Shown piece after piece: positions 34,198 to 42,781 of a stretch of 64,000 bases of DNA; positions within the stretch are counted from its first letter, which is position 1, and every line of letters begins with the position of its first letter. Source of the stretch: Solirubrobacter soli DSM 22325 (GTDB lineage: Bacteria > Actinomycetota > Thermoleophilia > Solirubrobacterales > Solirubrobacteraceae). The notes under the pieces were generated by a model, which searched no databases, had not been told where the DNA came from, and saw only the letters and a list, made by a program, of their open reading frames with translations. The stretch lies in NCBI RefSeq assembly GCF_000423665.1, contig NZ_AUIK01000008.1, positions 248,001 through 312,000 on the forward strand. Reading direction: 5' to 3'. Position numbers and translations under genes: made by a program.

Positions 34198-35933
34198 CCG
34201 CTGCCGAGTTGCTCCGGAGCGTCACTGTGGCGCTCGCCTCCGTCGATCCCTTGGACGCGCTTCCAGGCACGCTCGATCACGGCGTGGAAGGGTCGCTCGG
34301 CTGGCACGGTGGCACGCTCACGCTGCCGGTCCCCGGTGTGGGTGTGCTGCGGGTCGAGACCGGCCCGCCCACCGAGTTGTTGGTGGCCGCGGCCGAGAGC
34401 GCCGCTTCACAGATCGCGATGTCGCGGGCGCTGCAAGAGTCGGCGGCGCGGCGGCGGGCGATGCTCGACGTCGCGTTCGACTCGGTGGTGACGATGAACG
34501 AGGACGGCGTGGTCCTGTCGGTGAACCGCGCGGCGGAGCGGCTGTTCGGCTATCGAGCGTCGGAGATGGTCGGACGGTCGGTGGCGGAGACGATCATCCC
34601 GGCGACGTTGCGTGAGGCGCATCTGCACGGTCTGGCGCGGTATCTGCGGACGGGACGCGGGCCCGTCGTGGGGCGGCGGGTGGAGGTCACCGCGATGCGG
34701 GCCGACGGGTCCGAGTTCCCGGTCGAACTGGTCGTCACGCGGCCGGAGATCCCGGGGGCGCCGGTCTTCTACGGCTACCTGCGGGACTTGACGGCCCGGT
34801 ACGTGGCCGAGGCGTCGCTGCACCGCCTGGCGGACGAGCAGGCGGCGCTGCGGCGTGTGGCGACGGCGGTGGCGGCCGAGCACGACCCCTCGCAGCTCTT
34901 CGCGCTCGTGTCGGAGGAGGTCGGCCGGCTCTTGGACGCGCGGACCGCGCACATGTTCCGGTTCGACCCGGACGGGCAGGGTGGGTCGATCATCGGCGGG
35001 TGGGGGCTCTCGCCCGAGCACGTGCTGCCGCCGGGGACGCGGATGCTGCTCGACGGCGACACGGCGGTGACGCGGGTGTGGCGGACGGGGCGGGCGGCGC
35101 GGATGGACTCCTACGAGGGTGCGGCGGGGTCGCTGGCGGAGCAGCTGCGGGCGTGGGGGGTGCGGGCGGTCGTCGCGGCGCCGGTCTTCCTCGGCGGGGC
35201 GCTGTGGGGGGCGGTCGTCGTGTCCTCGATGGACCCGGAGCCGTTCCCGGAGGACGCCGAGCAGCGGATCTCGTACTTCGCGGAGCTGGCGGCGCAGGCG
35301 CTGGCGAACGCGCAGGCGCGGGAGGAGCTGGCGGCGTCGCGGGCGCGCATCGTCGCGGCGGGTGACGCGGAGCGGCGCCGCCTGGAACGCAACCTCCACG
35401 ACGGCGCGCAGCAGCGACTGGTGTCATTGGCGCTGATACTGCGGCTCGCCGCGCGCCGCCACCCGGACGATGCCGAGCTCTCGCGGGCGGGCGAGGAGCT
35501 CTCCCAGGCGTTGCAGGAGCTGCGCGAGCTCGCCCGCGGCATCCACCCGGCGGTCCTCACCGAGCGGGGCCTCGAGCCGGCGGTCCGCGCCCTGGCCGAT
35601 CGCGCCCCGGTCCCCGTCGAGCTGTCGGTCACCTTGGGCTCGGACCGCCTCCCCGGCCCGGTCGAAGCCGCCGCCTACTACGTCGTCAGCGAAGCCCTCA
35701 CCAACATCGCCAAGTACGCCAAGGCCTCCCTCGTCCACGTCTCCGTCGAACGCGCCGAACCGGCCCTCGCGGTCATCACCGTCTCCGACGACGGCATCGG
35801 AGGCGCCCACCCAGACAAAGGCTCCGGCCTCCGAGGCCTCTCCGACCGAGTCGAGGCCCTCAACGGCCGCCTCTCCATCGACTCCCCCCTCGGCGCCGGC
35901 ACCACCCTCCGCGCCACCCTCCCCACCACTTAA
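34194..35933 (+). CDS. Sensor histidine kinase, PAS-GAF-HisKA_3, tandem paralogue
   Basis: A 579-residue kinase closely like its upstream neighbour. It keeps PAS (AFDSVVTMNEDGVVLSVNRA), GAF and HisKA_3 ([21 protein letters not shown]), plus the ATPase (VSEALTNIAKYAKAS, GSGLRGLSDRVEALNG), but its N-terminal domain is short. Start TTG 34194, overlapping by TTGA. The two could form mixed dimers. The stop TAA lies inside REP element A, so the extreme C-terminus (ATLPTT) was set by the repeat. Confidence 0.88.
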   Translation: MTAAELLRSVTVALASVDPLDALPGTLDHGVEGSLGWHGGTLTLPVPGVGVLRVETGPPTELLVAAAESAASQIAMSRALQESAARRRAMLDVAFDSVVTMNEDGVVLSVNRAAERLFGYRASEMVGRSVAETIIPATLREAHLHGLARYLRTGRGPVVGRRVEVTAMRADGSEFPVELVVTRPEIPGAPVFYGYLRDLTARYVAEASLHRLADEQAALRRVATAVAAEHDPSQLFALVSEEVGRLLDARTAHMFRFDPDGQGGSIIGGWGLSPEHVLPPGTRMLLDGDTAVTRVWRTGRAARMDSYEGAAGSLAEQLRAWGVRAVVAAPVFLGGALWGAVVVSSMDPEPFPEDAEQRISYFAELAAQALANAQAREELAASRARIVAAGDAERRRLERNLHDGAQQRLVSLALILRLAARRHPDDAELSRAGEELSQALQELRELARGIHPAVLTERGLEPAVRALADRAPVPVELSVTLGSDRLPGPVEAAAYYVVSEALTNIAKYAKASLVHVSVERAEPALAVITVSDDGIGGAHPDKGSGLRGLSDRVEALNGRLSIDSPLGAGTTLRATLPTT

Positions 35934-35973
35934 CGCCCACCTAAGGTGCCTGACCCTTTAGACAGGGTTTAGG
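35929..35973. repeat. REP element A (45 bp) at the kinase stop codon
   Basis: One of four related 45-bp near-palindromes in this window. It starts CTTAACGCCCACC, has the shared core GGTGCCTGACCC and ends AGGGTTTAGG. The outer arms are less well paired than in copy B. It contains the TAA stop (35931-35933) of the upstream kinase. With copy B it brackets the RAYT transposase gene in opposite orientation. Confidence 0.85.
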
Positions 35974-36002
35974 TTCGGTGAGGGGCGAGAAGACGTCGCT
36001 CG

Positions 36003-36572
36003 GTGCCTACCTCAGGCGTGCCAAGACCACCACGTCCCGAGGTCGCCGGCGGCATCCATCACGTGTATTCGCGAGGGGCCAAGAAGGCGACCATCTTCGT
36101 CACCGACGAAGATCGGCAGCTCTATCTCGCCAGCCTGGCAAAGGTCGTCAGGTTCACGTCCTGGAACGTGCTGGCGTACTGCCTGATGGGCAACCACATG
36201 CACTTGCTAATCGAGACGCCAAAGCCGAACCTAGGACAAGGCATGCAGCGCCTGCACGGCCCCTACGCGCGTAAGTTCAACCTCCGCCACGCGGGTTCTG
36301 GGCACGTGTACGGCGCTCGGTTCAAGTCGAAGCTGATCCACAGCGACATGCAGTTCTGGGCGACCGCGAACTACATCGCCCAGAACCCCGTCGAGGCCGG
36401 TCTCTGCCGCGCACCCGAGGCCTGGCCCTGGTCGAGCCACGCTCAAATCGTGGCCGGTCGCGCGCCGGCCTGGCTCGCGACGAATCGGCTGTTCTCGTTC
36501 TTCGACTCGTTCGGCGGCGACCCGCGCGAGCGCTACCTGGAGTACGTCGCTTCTGCGACCGCGCTTCCTTAA
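36003..36572 (+). CDS. REP-associated tyrosine transposase (RAYT)
   Basis: A 189-residue single-domain HUH endonuclease of the IS200/IS605-like Y1 group. The metal-binding HUH pair is His65 and His67 in MGNHMHLLIE, and the catalytic Tyr is probably Tyr88 in LHGPYARKFN. Further signatures are GGIHHVYSRG, GSGHVYGARFKS and YIAQNPVEAGLC. GTG 36018 aligns better with family N-termini than GTG 36003. Bracketed by REP elements A and B, with its TAA stop inside B. RAYTs cut single-stranded REP hairpins and are thought to spread them. Confidence 0.93.
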   Translation: MPTSGVPRPPRPEVAGGIHHVYSRGAKKATIFVTDEDRQLYLASLAKVVRFTSWNVLAYCLMGNHMHLLIETPKPNLGQGMQRLHGPYARKFNLRHAGSGHVYGARFKSKLIHSDMQFWATANYIAQNPVEAGLCRAPEAWPWSSHAQIVAGRAPAWLATNRLFSFFDSFGGDPRERYLEYVASATALP

Positions 36573-36612
36573 ACCCCACCTAAAGGGTCAGGCACCTTAG
36601 GTGGGGTTTAAG
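36568..36612. repeat. REP element B (45 bp), perfect 16-bp arms
   Basis: CTTAAACCCCACCTAA (36568-36583) and TTAGGTGGGGTTTAAG (36597-36612) are perfect inverted arms round a 13-base loop with AGGGTCAGGCACC. In the reverse complement it matches copy A and C over the full 45 bp. It contains the transposase stop codon (36570-36572) and ends 6 bp from the stop of pepA on the other strand. This best-paired copy is probably the closest to the active substrate. Confidence 0.9.
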
Positions 36613-36618
36613 AAGGCG

Positions 36619-38100
36619 TCAGTGGAGGTCGGGGGCCGCGGGTTCGCCCTTGGCGAGTTCGACGAGCATGCGGACGCCCCAGCCTGCGCCTCCCTTGGAC
36701 GTGTAGGGCTTGCCGTTGTCGTACGCGCCGCCCGCGATGTCGACGTGGGCCCAGGGGACGTCTCCCGCGAAGCGGTGCAGGAACTCGGCTGCCGACGAGG
36801 CGCCGCCGCCGCGGTCGGTCGGGGAGTTGACGATGTCGGCGTAGCGGCCCTCGATCAGCTTCACGTAGTGCTCGTGGAGCGGCATTCGCCAGACGAGTTC
36901 GCCGGTGCGCTCGCCCGCGCGGGTGATCTCGCCCGCCCAGGCGTCGTCGTTGGCGAACAGGCCCGCGTAGGGCGAGCCGAGGGCGACGACGATCGCGCCG
37001 GTCAGGGTCGCGAGGTCGATGAGGCGCTCGGCGCCGAGGTCGATCGCGTGGGCGATGCAGTCGGCAAGGACGAGTCGGCCCTCGGCGTCGGTGTTGTTGA
37101 CCTCGATCGTCACACCCGCCTTGGAGCGCACGATGTCGCCCGGCTTGACCGAGTGGCCGGACGGGAGGTTCTCGGTCGCCCCGATCACGCCCGCCACGCG
37201 CACGGGCAGGCCGAGCCGGGCGATCGCGCCGACGGCCTCCAGGACCGCCGCCCCGCCCGACATGTCGAACTTCATCTCGTGCATCTTCGCCGCCGGCTTG
37301 ATCGAGATCCCGCCCGAGTCGAACGTCACCGCCTTGCCCACGAAGCCCAGCAGCGGCCCCGCCACGTCCGGCGGGTCGTAGCGGACGGTGATGAGCCGCG
37401 GCTCGGCGTGCGACCCGCGCGCCACACACGCGAACGCGCCCATCCCCGCCGCCTCGATCGCCGCGCGGTCCATCACGTCCACGCTCACACCCGACAGTTC
37501 CCCCGCCCGCGCCGCCAATGCCTCCGGCGTGAGGTCGTTCGCCGGCCGGTTCTGCAGATCCCGCGCGAAGTTGGTCGCCTCGGCCAACGACGCCGCGTAC
37601 GCGGCCGCCGCGCCCACGTCATGGTGCGCGGACAGGATCAGCGAACCGATGCCGCCCGACGAGCGGCCGCCGTCGCCGTCGCCGTCACCGTCATCGCCGT
37701 CGTCGGACCCGCCGCTCTTGTACTCACGGAACGTGTACGCCGCGAGCAGCGTCCCTTCGACGAGCCCGCCCACAACGGCGTCGGAGACGTGATGCGGCAC
37801 CTCCCAGCACAGGACCCGGGTGCCGACCTCGCCCGCCCGCCTCAACACGCCCGCCGCGGCCACCCGCGCCCGCTCGGGATCGAAGTCCGACCGCGCACCC
37901 AGCCCCGCGACGATGAACCGCCGCCCGCCGCCGTGCGTCACCGCGAGCTTGCGCAACCCGCGCCGAGCCTCCCCCGAGTCGACGAGCGCCTGCAGCACGC
38001 CCTCGTGGTCATGCGCGATGCCCTCGTCCTCGAAGACCCCGACGACGATCGTGTCGGCGCTCGTCGAAAGCGGAGCGTCCGTAGTGGCAATGACGTCCAT
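36619..38100 (-). CDS. pepA: Leucyl aminopeptidase (M17)
   Basis: A 493-residue cytosolic hexameric dizinc aminopeptidase. The signature NTDAEGRLVLADC is intact, with LLGFVGKAVTFDSGGISIKPAAKM and FDMSGGAAVLEAV supplying the metal and Lys sites. Between N- and C-terminal domains (about residues 129-150) sits an Asp-Gly tract (DDGDDGDGDGDGG), coded by a short hexamer repeat and unusual for the family. Start ATG 38100, with only 24 bp to the divergent thiolase start, and TATTGT 7 nt upstream. REP element B lies directly downstream. Confidence 0.95.
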   Translation of the reverse strand: MDVIATTDAPLSTSADTIVVGVFEDEGIAHDHEGVLQALVDSGEARRGLRKLAVTHGGGRRFIVAGLGARSDFDPERARVAAAGVLRRAGEVGTRVLCWEVPHHVSDAVVGGLVEGTLLAAYTFREYKSGGSDDGDDGDGDGDGGRSSGGIGSLILSAHHDVGAAAAYAASLAEATNFARDLQNRPANDLTPEALAARAGELSGVSVDVMDRAAIEAAGMGAFACVARGSHAEPRLITVRYDPPDVAGPLLGFVGKAVTFDSGGISIKPAAKMHEMKFDMSGGAAVLEAVGAIARLGLPVRVAGVIGATENLPSGHSVKPGDIVRSKAGVTIEVNNTDAEGRLVLADCIAHAIDLGAERLIDLATLTGAIVVALGSPYAGLFANDDAWAGEITRAGERTGELVWRMPLHEHYVKLIEGRYADIVNSPTDRGGGASSAAEFLHRFAGDVPWAHVDIAGGAYDNGKPYTSKGGAGWGVRMLVELAKGEPAAPDLH

Positions 38101-38124
38101 CCGCCGCACAATAGACTCGCTTGC
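38101..38124. promoter_or_regulatory. 24-bp divergent gap with two overlapping -10 boxes
   Basis: Toward pepA, TATTGT (38113-38108, minus) stands 7 nt from its ATG. Toward the thiolase, TAGACT (38112-38117) stands 7 nt from its ATG. Both fit the spacing of leaderless promoters, and they share two bases. No Shine-Dalgarno is present for either gene. RNA polymerase could use only one direction at a time. Confidence 0.5.
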
Positions 38125-39297
38125 ATGCCTCGAACCGTGATCCTGAGCAGCGCCCGCACGCCGATCGGCAAGCTGGGCGGGGGCCTGTCGACGCTCCCGG
38201 CCACGCACCTGGGCGGTGTAGCGATCCGCGAGGCGCTCAACCGCGCCGACGTCGATCCCGCCCAGGTCCAGCACGTCGTCATGGGCACGGTGCTGCAGGC
38301 CGGCCAGGGCCAGATCCCGAGCCGTCAGGCCCAGATCAACGCGGGCATCCCGATCGAGGTCACTTCGGAGACGATCAACAAGGTCTGCGCGTCGAGCGTC
38401 CGCGCCGTCGGGATGCTCGACCAGGCCGTGCGCGCGGGTGACGTCGAGATCGCCGTCGGCGGCGGGATGGAGTCGATGTCACAGGCGCCGTACCTGCTCC
38501 CCGGCGCCCGCCAGGGCTTCCGCATGGGCGACGTCAAGGCGCTCGACGCGATGATCGAGGACGGCCTGCGCAACGCCTTCACCGGCAAGCAGATGTTCGA
38601 AGAGGCGGACGAGATCGGCAACGAGCTCGAGATGACCCGAGCGGACCTGGACAAATGGGCGCTGCGCAGCCACGAGCGCGCGGTCGCTGCGACGGACGAG
38701 GGCCGCCTCGCGGACGAGATCGTCAGCGTCACCGTCAAAGGACGCAAGGGCGACACGATCGTCGAGGTCGACGAGGCGCCCCGCCGCGACAGCACCCTCG
38801 AGTCCCTCGCCAAGCTCCCCGGCTTGGTCAAGGGCGGGACGCACACCGCGGGCAACTCCCCCGGCGTCAACGACGGCGCCGGCGCGCTCGTCCTCGCCAG
38901 CGAGGAGTGGGCGGAGCGCAACGGCAAGGAGGCCCTCGCCACGATCGTCGCCCAGGCGGCGGTCGCCGACGAGTTCGCGTGGCTCGCCCGCACGCCCGCC
39001 AACGCGGCCAAGAAGGCGCTCGACAAAGCGGGCCTGCAGCCGGGTGACATCGACCTGTGGGAGATCAACGAGGCCTTCAGCTCGGTCGCGCTGAACTCGA
39101 CCCGCATGCTCGGCATCGACGAGGAGCGCGTCAACGTCAACGGCGGCGCGGTCGCGCTCGGCCACCCGATCGGCGCGTCCGGCGCGCGCATCATCGGCTC
39201 GCTCGTGCTCGAACTGCGCCGGCGCGGCGGCGGCTACGGCTGCGTCGCGATCTGCTCCGGCGGCGGTCAGGGCGACGCGGTCATCGTCCACGTCTAG
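38125..39297 (+). CDS. Acetyl-CoA C-acyltransferase (thiolase)
   Basis: A 390-residue thiolase that either cleaves 3-ketoacyl-CoA or condenses two acetyl-CoA. The nucleophile is Cys88 in TINKVCASSVRAV. His of NGGAVALGHPIGASGAR and Cys of CVAICSGGGQGDAV complete the catalytic set. The pattern is of the acetoacetyl-CoA thiolase type. It is followed after 6 nt by a HAD phosphatase gene and then an acyl-CoA dehydrogenase, so a role in beta-oxidation or C4 metabolism is likely. Start ATG 38125, probably leaderless. Confidence 0.95.
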   Translation: MPRTVILSSARTPIGKLGGGLSTLPATHLGGVAIREALNRADVDPAQVQHVVMGTVLQAGQGQIPSRQAQINAGIPIEVTSETINKVCASSVRAVGMLDQAVRAGDVEIAVGGGMESMSQAPYLLPGARQGFRMGDVKALDAMIEDGLRNAFTGKQMFEEADEIGNELEMTRADLDKWALRSHERAVAATDEGRLADEIVSVTVKGRKGDTIVEVDEAPRRDSTLESLAKLPGLVKGGTHTAGNSPGVNDGAGALVLASEEWAERNGKEALATIVAQAAVADEFAWLARTPANAAKKALDKAGLQPGDIDLWEINEAFSSVALNSTRMLGIDEERVNVNGGAVALGHPIGASGARIIGSLVLELRRRGGGYGCVAICSGGGQGDAVIVHV

Positions 39298-39303
39298 GAG
39301 CCC

Positions 39304-40110
39304 TTGACCGAGCGCCCGCACATCCTCCCGCCGCCTCCGGGCGGCGGGGCGATCAAGCGAGAGGGCGAGCACGGCGCCGCCTTCTTCGACCTCGACCGCA
39401 CGCTGATCGCGGGCAGTTCGTCCTTCCAGTTCGGCCGCGCCGCGTACAAGGCGGGGATGCTCAGCCGCCGTGACATCGCCCGCGACGCCTACGAGAACCT
39501 CGTCTTCCGCCTCCGCGGCAGCACGGACGCGGGAACAGACGCGATCCGCGAACGCGTCGGCAAGATGCTCGAGGGCGCTCGCGTCCGCGACCTGCAGCGC
39601 CTCTCCGGCCCGGTCCTGGGCGGCGTGTTGCCCCGCCTGTACCCGCGCATGCTCGAGACCGCCTACGCCCACCAGGACGCCGGCCGCCCGATCTTCATCT
39701 GCACCGCGGCCGCACAGGAGATGGCGGAGCTGCTGGCGATCGTCCTCACCTTCGACGGCGCGGTCGGCAGCGTGGCCGAGGTCATCGACGGCGTCTACAC
39801 CGGGCGCGAGGGCGGACCGTTCAACTACCGCGAGGGCAAGGCGCAGGCGATCCGCGAGCTCGCCGCCCGCGAGGACATCGACCTCGCCGCGAGTTACGCG
39901 TACAGCGACAGCGAATCCGACCTGCCGATGCTGCGGCTCGTCGGCCATCCTGTCGCCGTCAATCCGGACAAGGAACTGGCGCGCGTGGCACGCGCGGAGG
40001 GGTGGGAGATCATGCGGTTCGAGCGATTGGGACGCAAGCTGCGCGTCACGGCAGCGGCGGCCCTGTTAGGCGGCGGCGTCGCGGTGGGACGAGCGGTGGC
40101 GAAGCCATGA
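39304..40110 (+). CDS. HAD-IB family hydrolase
   Basis: A 268-residue phosphatase-like protein starting at TTG 39304 with AGGAG close upstream. HAD motifs: FFDLDRTLIAGSS (nucleophile and acid Asp), ICTAAAQEMAEL (Thr motif II), the Lys in YREGKAQAI and YSDSESDLPML (acidic motif). The HAD-IB group includes phosphoserine phosphatases and lysophospholipid-modifying relatives. The C-terminal AAAALLGGGVAVGRAVA may be membrane-associated. It is between thiolase and acyl-CoA dehydrogenase, overlapping the latter by ATGA. Substrate unknown. Confidence 0.88.
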   Translation: MTERPHILPPPPGGGAIKREGEHGAAFFDLDRTLIAGSSSFQFGRAAYKAGMLSRRDIARDAYENLVFRLRGSTDAGTDAIRERVGKMLEGARVRDLQRLSGPVLGGVLPRLYPRMLETAYAHQDAGRPIFICTAAAQEMAELLAIVLTFDGAVGSVAEVIDGVYTGREGGPFNYREGKAQAIRELAAREDIDLAASYAYSDSESDLPMLRLVGHPVAVNPDKELARVARAEGWEIMRFERLGRKLRVTAAAALLGGGVAVGRAVAKP

Positions 40111-41231
40111 GTCTCTACGAGCTGACCGACGACCAGCGCGAGATCCGCGAGCTCACGCGCCGGTTCGCGGACGAGAAGATCGCTCCGTTCGCCGCCCAGT
40201 GGGATCGCGAGCACCACTTCCCCCGCGAGCTGTTCGCCGAGCTCGGCGAGCTCGGCCTGATGGGCGTGTGCGTGCCGGAGGAGCACGGCGGCGCCGGCGC
40301 GGATTGCCTCGCCTACATGCTCGTCCTCGAAGAGCTGTCGCGGGCCGACGCGGGCGTCGGCGTGACCGTCGCCGTCCACACCAGCGCGGGAACGCTCCCG
40401 ATCCTCAATCACGGCTCGGCGGAGCAGATCGCCACACTCGTCCCGAAGCTCGCCGCCGGGGAGGAGCTCGCGGCGTTCGCGCTGACCGAGTCGGGCAGCG
40501 GGTCCGACGCGGGCGCGATGCGCACCCGCGTCACCGACGACCGCATCACCGGCGCCAAGCAGTGGATCACCAACGGGTCGTTCGCCGACACGTTCATCGT
40601 CTTCGCCAAGGAGGGCGACAAGCCGTCCGCGTTCCTGGTCCGCAAGGGCGCCGCGGGCTTCGCCGTCACCCGCGAGGAGGAGAAGATGGGGCTCAACTCG
40701 AGCTCCACCGCCGACCTCGCGTTCGAGGACACCCCCGCCGAGCGTCTGGGTGAGCCGGGCAACGGCATGCGGGTCGCGCTCAGGACCCTCGACGGCGGTA
40801 GGATCGGGATCGCCGCGCAGGCGGTCGGCATCGCGCAGGCCGCGTTCGAGCTCGCGACGAGCTACGCGAAGGAGCGCAACGCGTTCGGCGGCCCGATCGC
40901 CCGCTTCCAGGCGATCCAGCACAAGCTCGCCGACATGCACACCGAGATCGATGCCGCCCGCGCGCTCGTCTGGCGCGCCGCCCGCCTGAAGGAGCACGGC
41001 CGCCCGCACAGCATCGAAGGCGCGCAGGCGAAGCTGTTCGCCAGCGCCGTCGCCCGTCGCCAGACCGGTGAGGCGATCCAGATCCTCGGCGGCTACGGCT
41101 ACACCAAGGAGTTCCCCGCCGAGCGCTACTACCGCGACGCGAAGGTGACCGAGATCTACGAGGGCACGAGCGAGATCCAGAAGCTCGTGATCGCTCGCGC
41201 GCTGCTGGGCGAGGCCATGCGCGCCGACTGA
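40107..41231 (+). CDS. Acyl-CoA dehydrogenase
   Basis: A 374-residue FAD enzyme forming the 2,3-double bond in acyl-CoA and passing electrons to ETF (encoded at 29174-30933). FALTESGSGSDAGAMRT and WITNGSFADTFIVF bind FAD, and the base is probably Glu352 in EIYEGTSEIQ. The ILGGYGYTKEFPAERYYRDAK segment is typical. The pattern fits short-chain (butyryl-CoA type) enzymes. Start ATG 40107, coupled to the HAD gene. The longer opening upstream is inside the HAD gene and a shadow. Confidence 0.95.
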   Translation: MSLYELTDDQREIRELTRRFADEKIAPFAAQWDREHHFPRELFAELGELGLMGVCVPEEHGGAGADCLAYMLVLEELSRADAGVGVTVAVHTSAGTLPILNHGSAEQIATLVPKLAAGEELAAFALTESGSGSDAGAMRTRVTDDRITGAKQWITNGSFADTFIVFAKEGDKPSAFLVRKGAAGFAVTREEEKMGLNSSSTADLAFEDTPAERLGEPGNGMRVALRTLDGGRIGIAAQAVGIAQAAFELATSYAKERNAFGGPIARFQAIQHKLADMHTEIDAARALVWRAARLKEHGRPHSIEGAQAKLFASAVARRQTGEAIQILGGYGYTKEFPAERYYRDAKVTEIYEGTSEIQKLVIARALLGEAMRAD

Positions 41232-41291
41232 GTTGCGTTGCGGCGCGCGGCAGGCGTAGGGTCGGCGTAGCGTCTACGGAAGGAGCCCGTC

Positions 41292-42311
41292 ATGGCCCAT
41301 CGCGTCCGCGTCGCGTCCTGCCTGTGCCTCGTCGGGACAGTCCTGATCCTGCCCAGTCCGGCGGCGGCCGCCCCGCCGACCTGCCTCAGCGCGACCGTGC
41401 ACACCGCGGTCAACACCCGAGCCGATCTCGCGGCCGCGGGCAACCCGTGCACCGACCCCGACGGCGATACCTACACCTTGACGCTGTCGAGCCCGCCCGC
41501 CCACGGCACGCTCGGCCCCGGCGGTTCCTATTACGACCCGAACCCCGACTTCCACGGCATCGACTCGTTCAGCTACACCGCCACCGACACGCACGCTGAG
41601 ACCTCGCAGCCCGCGACGATCACGCTCGTCGTCAACAGCGCGCCGGTGTGCACCGACGGCTCGGTCGTGACGACGGTCGGTCACGCGGTCGTCATCCCGG
41701 ACTTCCCGTGCAGCGATGTCGACGATCCCGACACGTTCGTCGTGATCGTCGACGACGGAGCCCACGGGACCGTCGACGTCGCCGACGACGGAACGGTCAC
41801 CTACTTCCCCTCGCCCGGATTCGCCGGCACCGACACGTTCCCGTTCTGGGCCGAGGACGACTTCGGCGGCGTCGCCGGCAAGCGCACGATGACCGTCACC
41901 GTCAACAACCCACCGCCGGCGGCCACGCCGGTGCCGACTCCGGCTCCGCTTCCCCCGGCCGTTCCCGCGTCGACGCCGCCGCCCGACAAGACCGCCCCGA
42001 CGGTCACGCTCAAGAACGCGAGCAAGAAGCAGTCCGTCGCGATCACGCTGACGACGAGCGAGAACGGGTCGGCGACGCTGACGGTGACGCTCGACAAGGC
42101 GACGGCGCGCAAGCTCAAGCTGGGGCGCACCGTCGGTACGCTCAAGGCAGCGGTCAAGCCCGGCACGTCGACGCTCAAGGTCAAGCTGTCCGCGAAGGCC
42201 GCCAAGGCGTTCAAGAAGCTCAAGGCGGTCAAGCTGACGGTGACGGCGGTCGTCCTCGACGGCGCCGGCAATCAGACGACGAAGACCGTGCAGGTGACGA
42301 TCAGGAGGTAG
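41292..42311 (+). CDS. Secreted protein with two cadherin-like/tandem beta domains
   Basis: A 339-residue exported protein with an excellent ribosome site (GGAAGGAG) before ATG 41292 and a signal peptide (1-26). Two domains of about 90 residues follow, with CTDPDGDTYTLTLSSPPAHGTL, YDPNPDFHGIDSFSYTATD and again VTYFPSPGFAGTDTFPFWAED. This is the pattern of cadherin-like/Big_9-type beta sandwiches with calcium-type DxDGD loops. A Pro-rich linker (about 205-235) leads to a Lys/Thr-rich beta domain also found in other exported proteins here. Adhesion is inference. Overlaps the next gene by 11 bp, tail to tail. Confidence 0.75.
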   Translation: MAHRVRVASCLCLVGTVLILPSPAAAAPPTCLSATVHTAVNTRADLAAAGNPCTDPDGDTYTLTLSSPPAHGTLGPGGSYYDPNPDFHGIDSFSYTATDTHAETSQPATITLVVNSAPVCTDGSVVTTVGHAVVIPDFPCSDVDDPDTFVVIVDDGAHGTVDVADDGTVTYFPSPGFAGTDTFPFWAEDDFGGVAGKRTMTVTVNNPPPAATPVPTPAPLPPAVPASTPPPDKTAPTVTLKNASKKQSVAITLTTSENGSATLTVTLDKATARKLKLGRTVGTLKAAVKPGTSTLKVKLSAKAAKAFKKLKAVKLTVTAVVLDGAGNQTTKTVQVTIRR

Positions 42312-42750
42312 GTGTCGCCGTCCAGGTCACGCGTTTGAGCTCGCACACGTCCAGGCGCTTGCCGCCCTTGGTCAGCACCGCGCGGGTCTTGAACGTGCCG
42401 CTCCATGACTCAGCGCCCGCCGCGTCGACGACGCGGCGGGCGGTGACAGTCGCCGTCTGGCGGCTTCGCCCACCGCCACGCAGGCGTTCGCGCAAGGTCA
42501 CGGTCTCGCTCACTTCGTCCGGCGACTCGGTCTTGAACGGCGGCTCGAAGCGGAGCACGTTCGGGAAGCGGTAGCGCGGGTCCGAGCAGGGCGCGCTGTA
42601 GCTGATCCGGATGCGCGTGACCTTCCCGCTCTTGTCGGTGATCAACGAGGACATCCGCTTCTGCGAGGTCTCCCCGCGGAAGCCCTTGGCCTCGGCGACG
42701 CCGCTGAAGCCCGCAAGCAGCGCGACGGCGGTGGCGATGACGATCCGCAT
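42301..42750 (-). CDS. Small secreted protein
   Basis: A 149-residue protein with a signal peptide (MRIVIATAVALLAGFSGVAEA). The mature part has CSDPRYRF and CELKRVTWT, probably one disulphide, and alternating beta strands (TRIRISYSAPC, SETVTLRERL, RQTATVTARRVV, WSGTFKTRAVL). I do not recognise the family; proteins of similar build are common in exported sets of soil actinobacteria. Start ATG 42750, 31 bp from the divergent histidine kinase start. Confidence 0.65.
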   Translation of the reverse strand: MRIVIATAVALLAGFSGVAEAKGFRGETSQKRMSSLITDKSGKVTRIRISYSAPCSDPRYRFPNVLRFEPPFKTESPDEVSETVTLRERLRGGGRSRQTATVTARRVVDAAGAESWSGTFKTRAVLTKGGKRLDVCELKRVTWTATPTS

Positions 42751-42781
42751 GCCGCGCTTGTGCCCCGTAGGCTCGGCGCTC

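Noticed and set aside
35929-36612. IS200/IS605-type insertion sequence with TnpB
   Set aside because: No TnpB gene is present and the Tyr transposase is of the single-copy RAYT type with REP hairpins.
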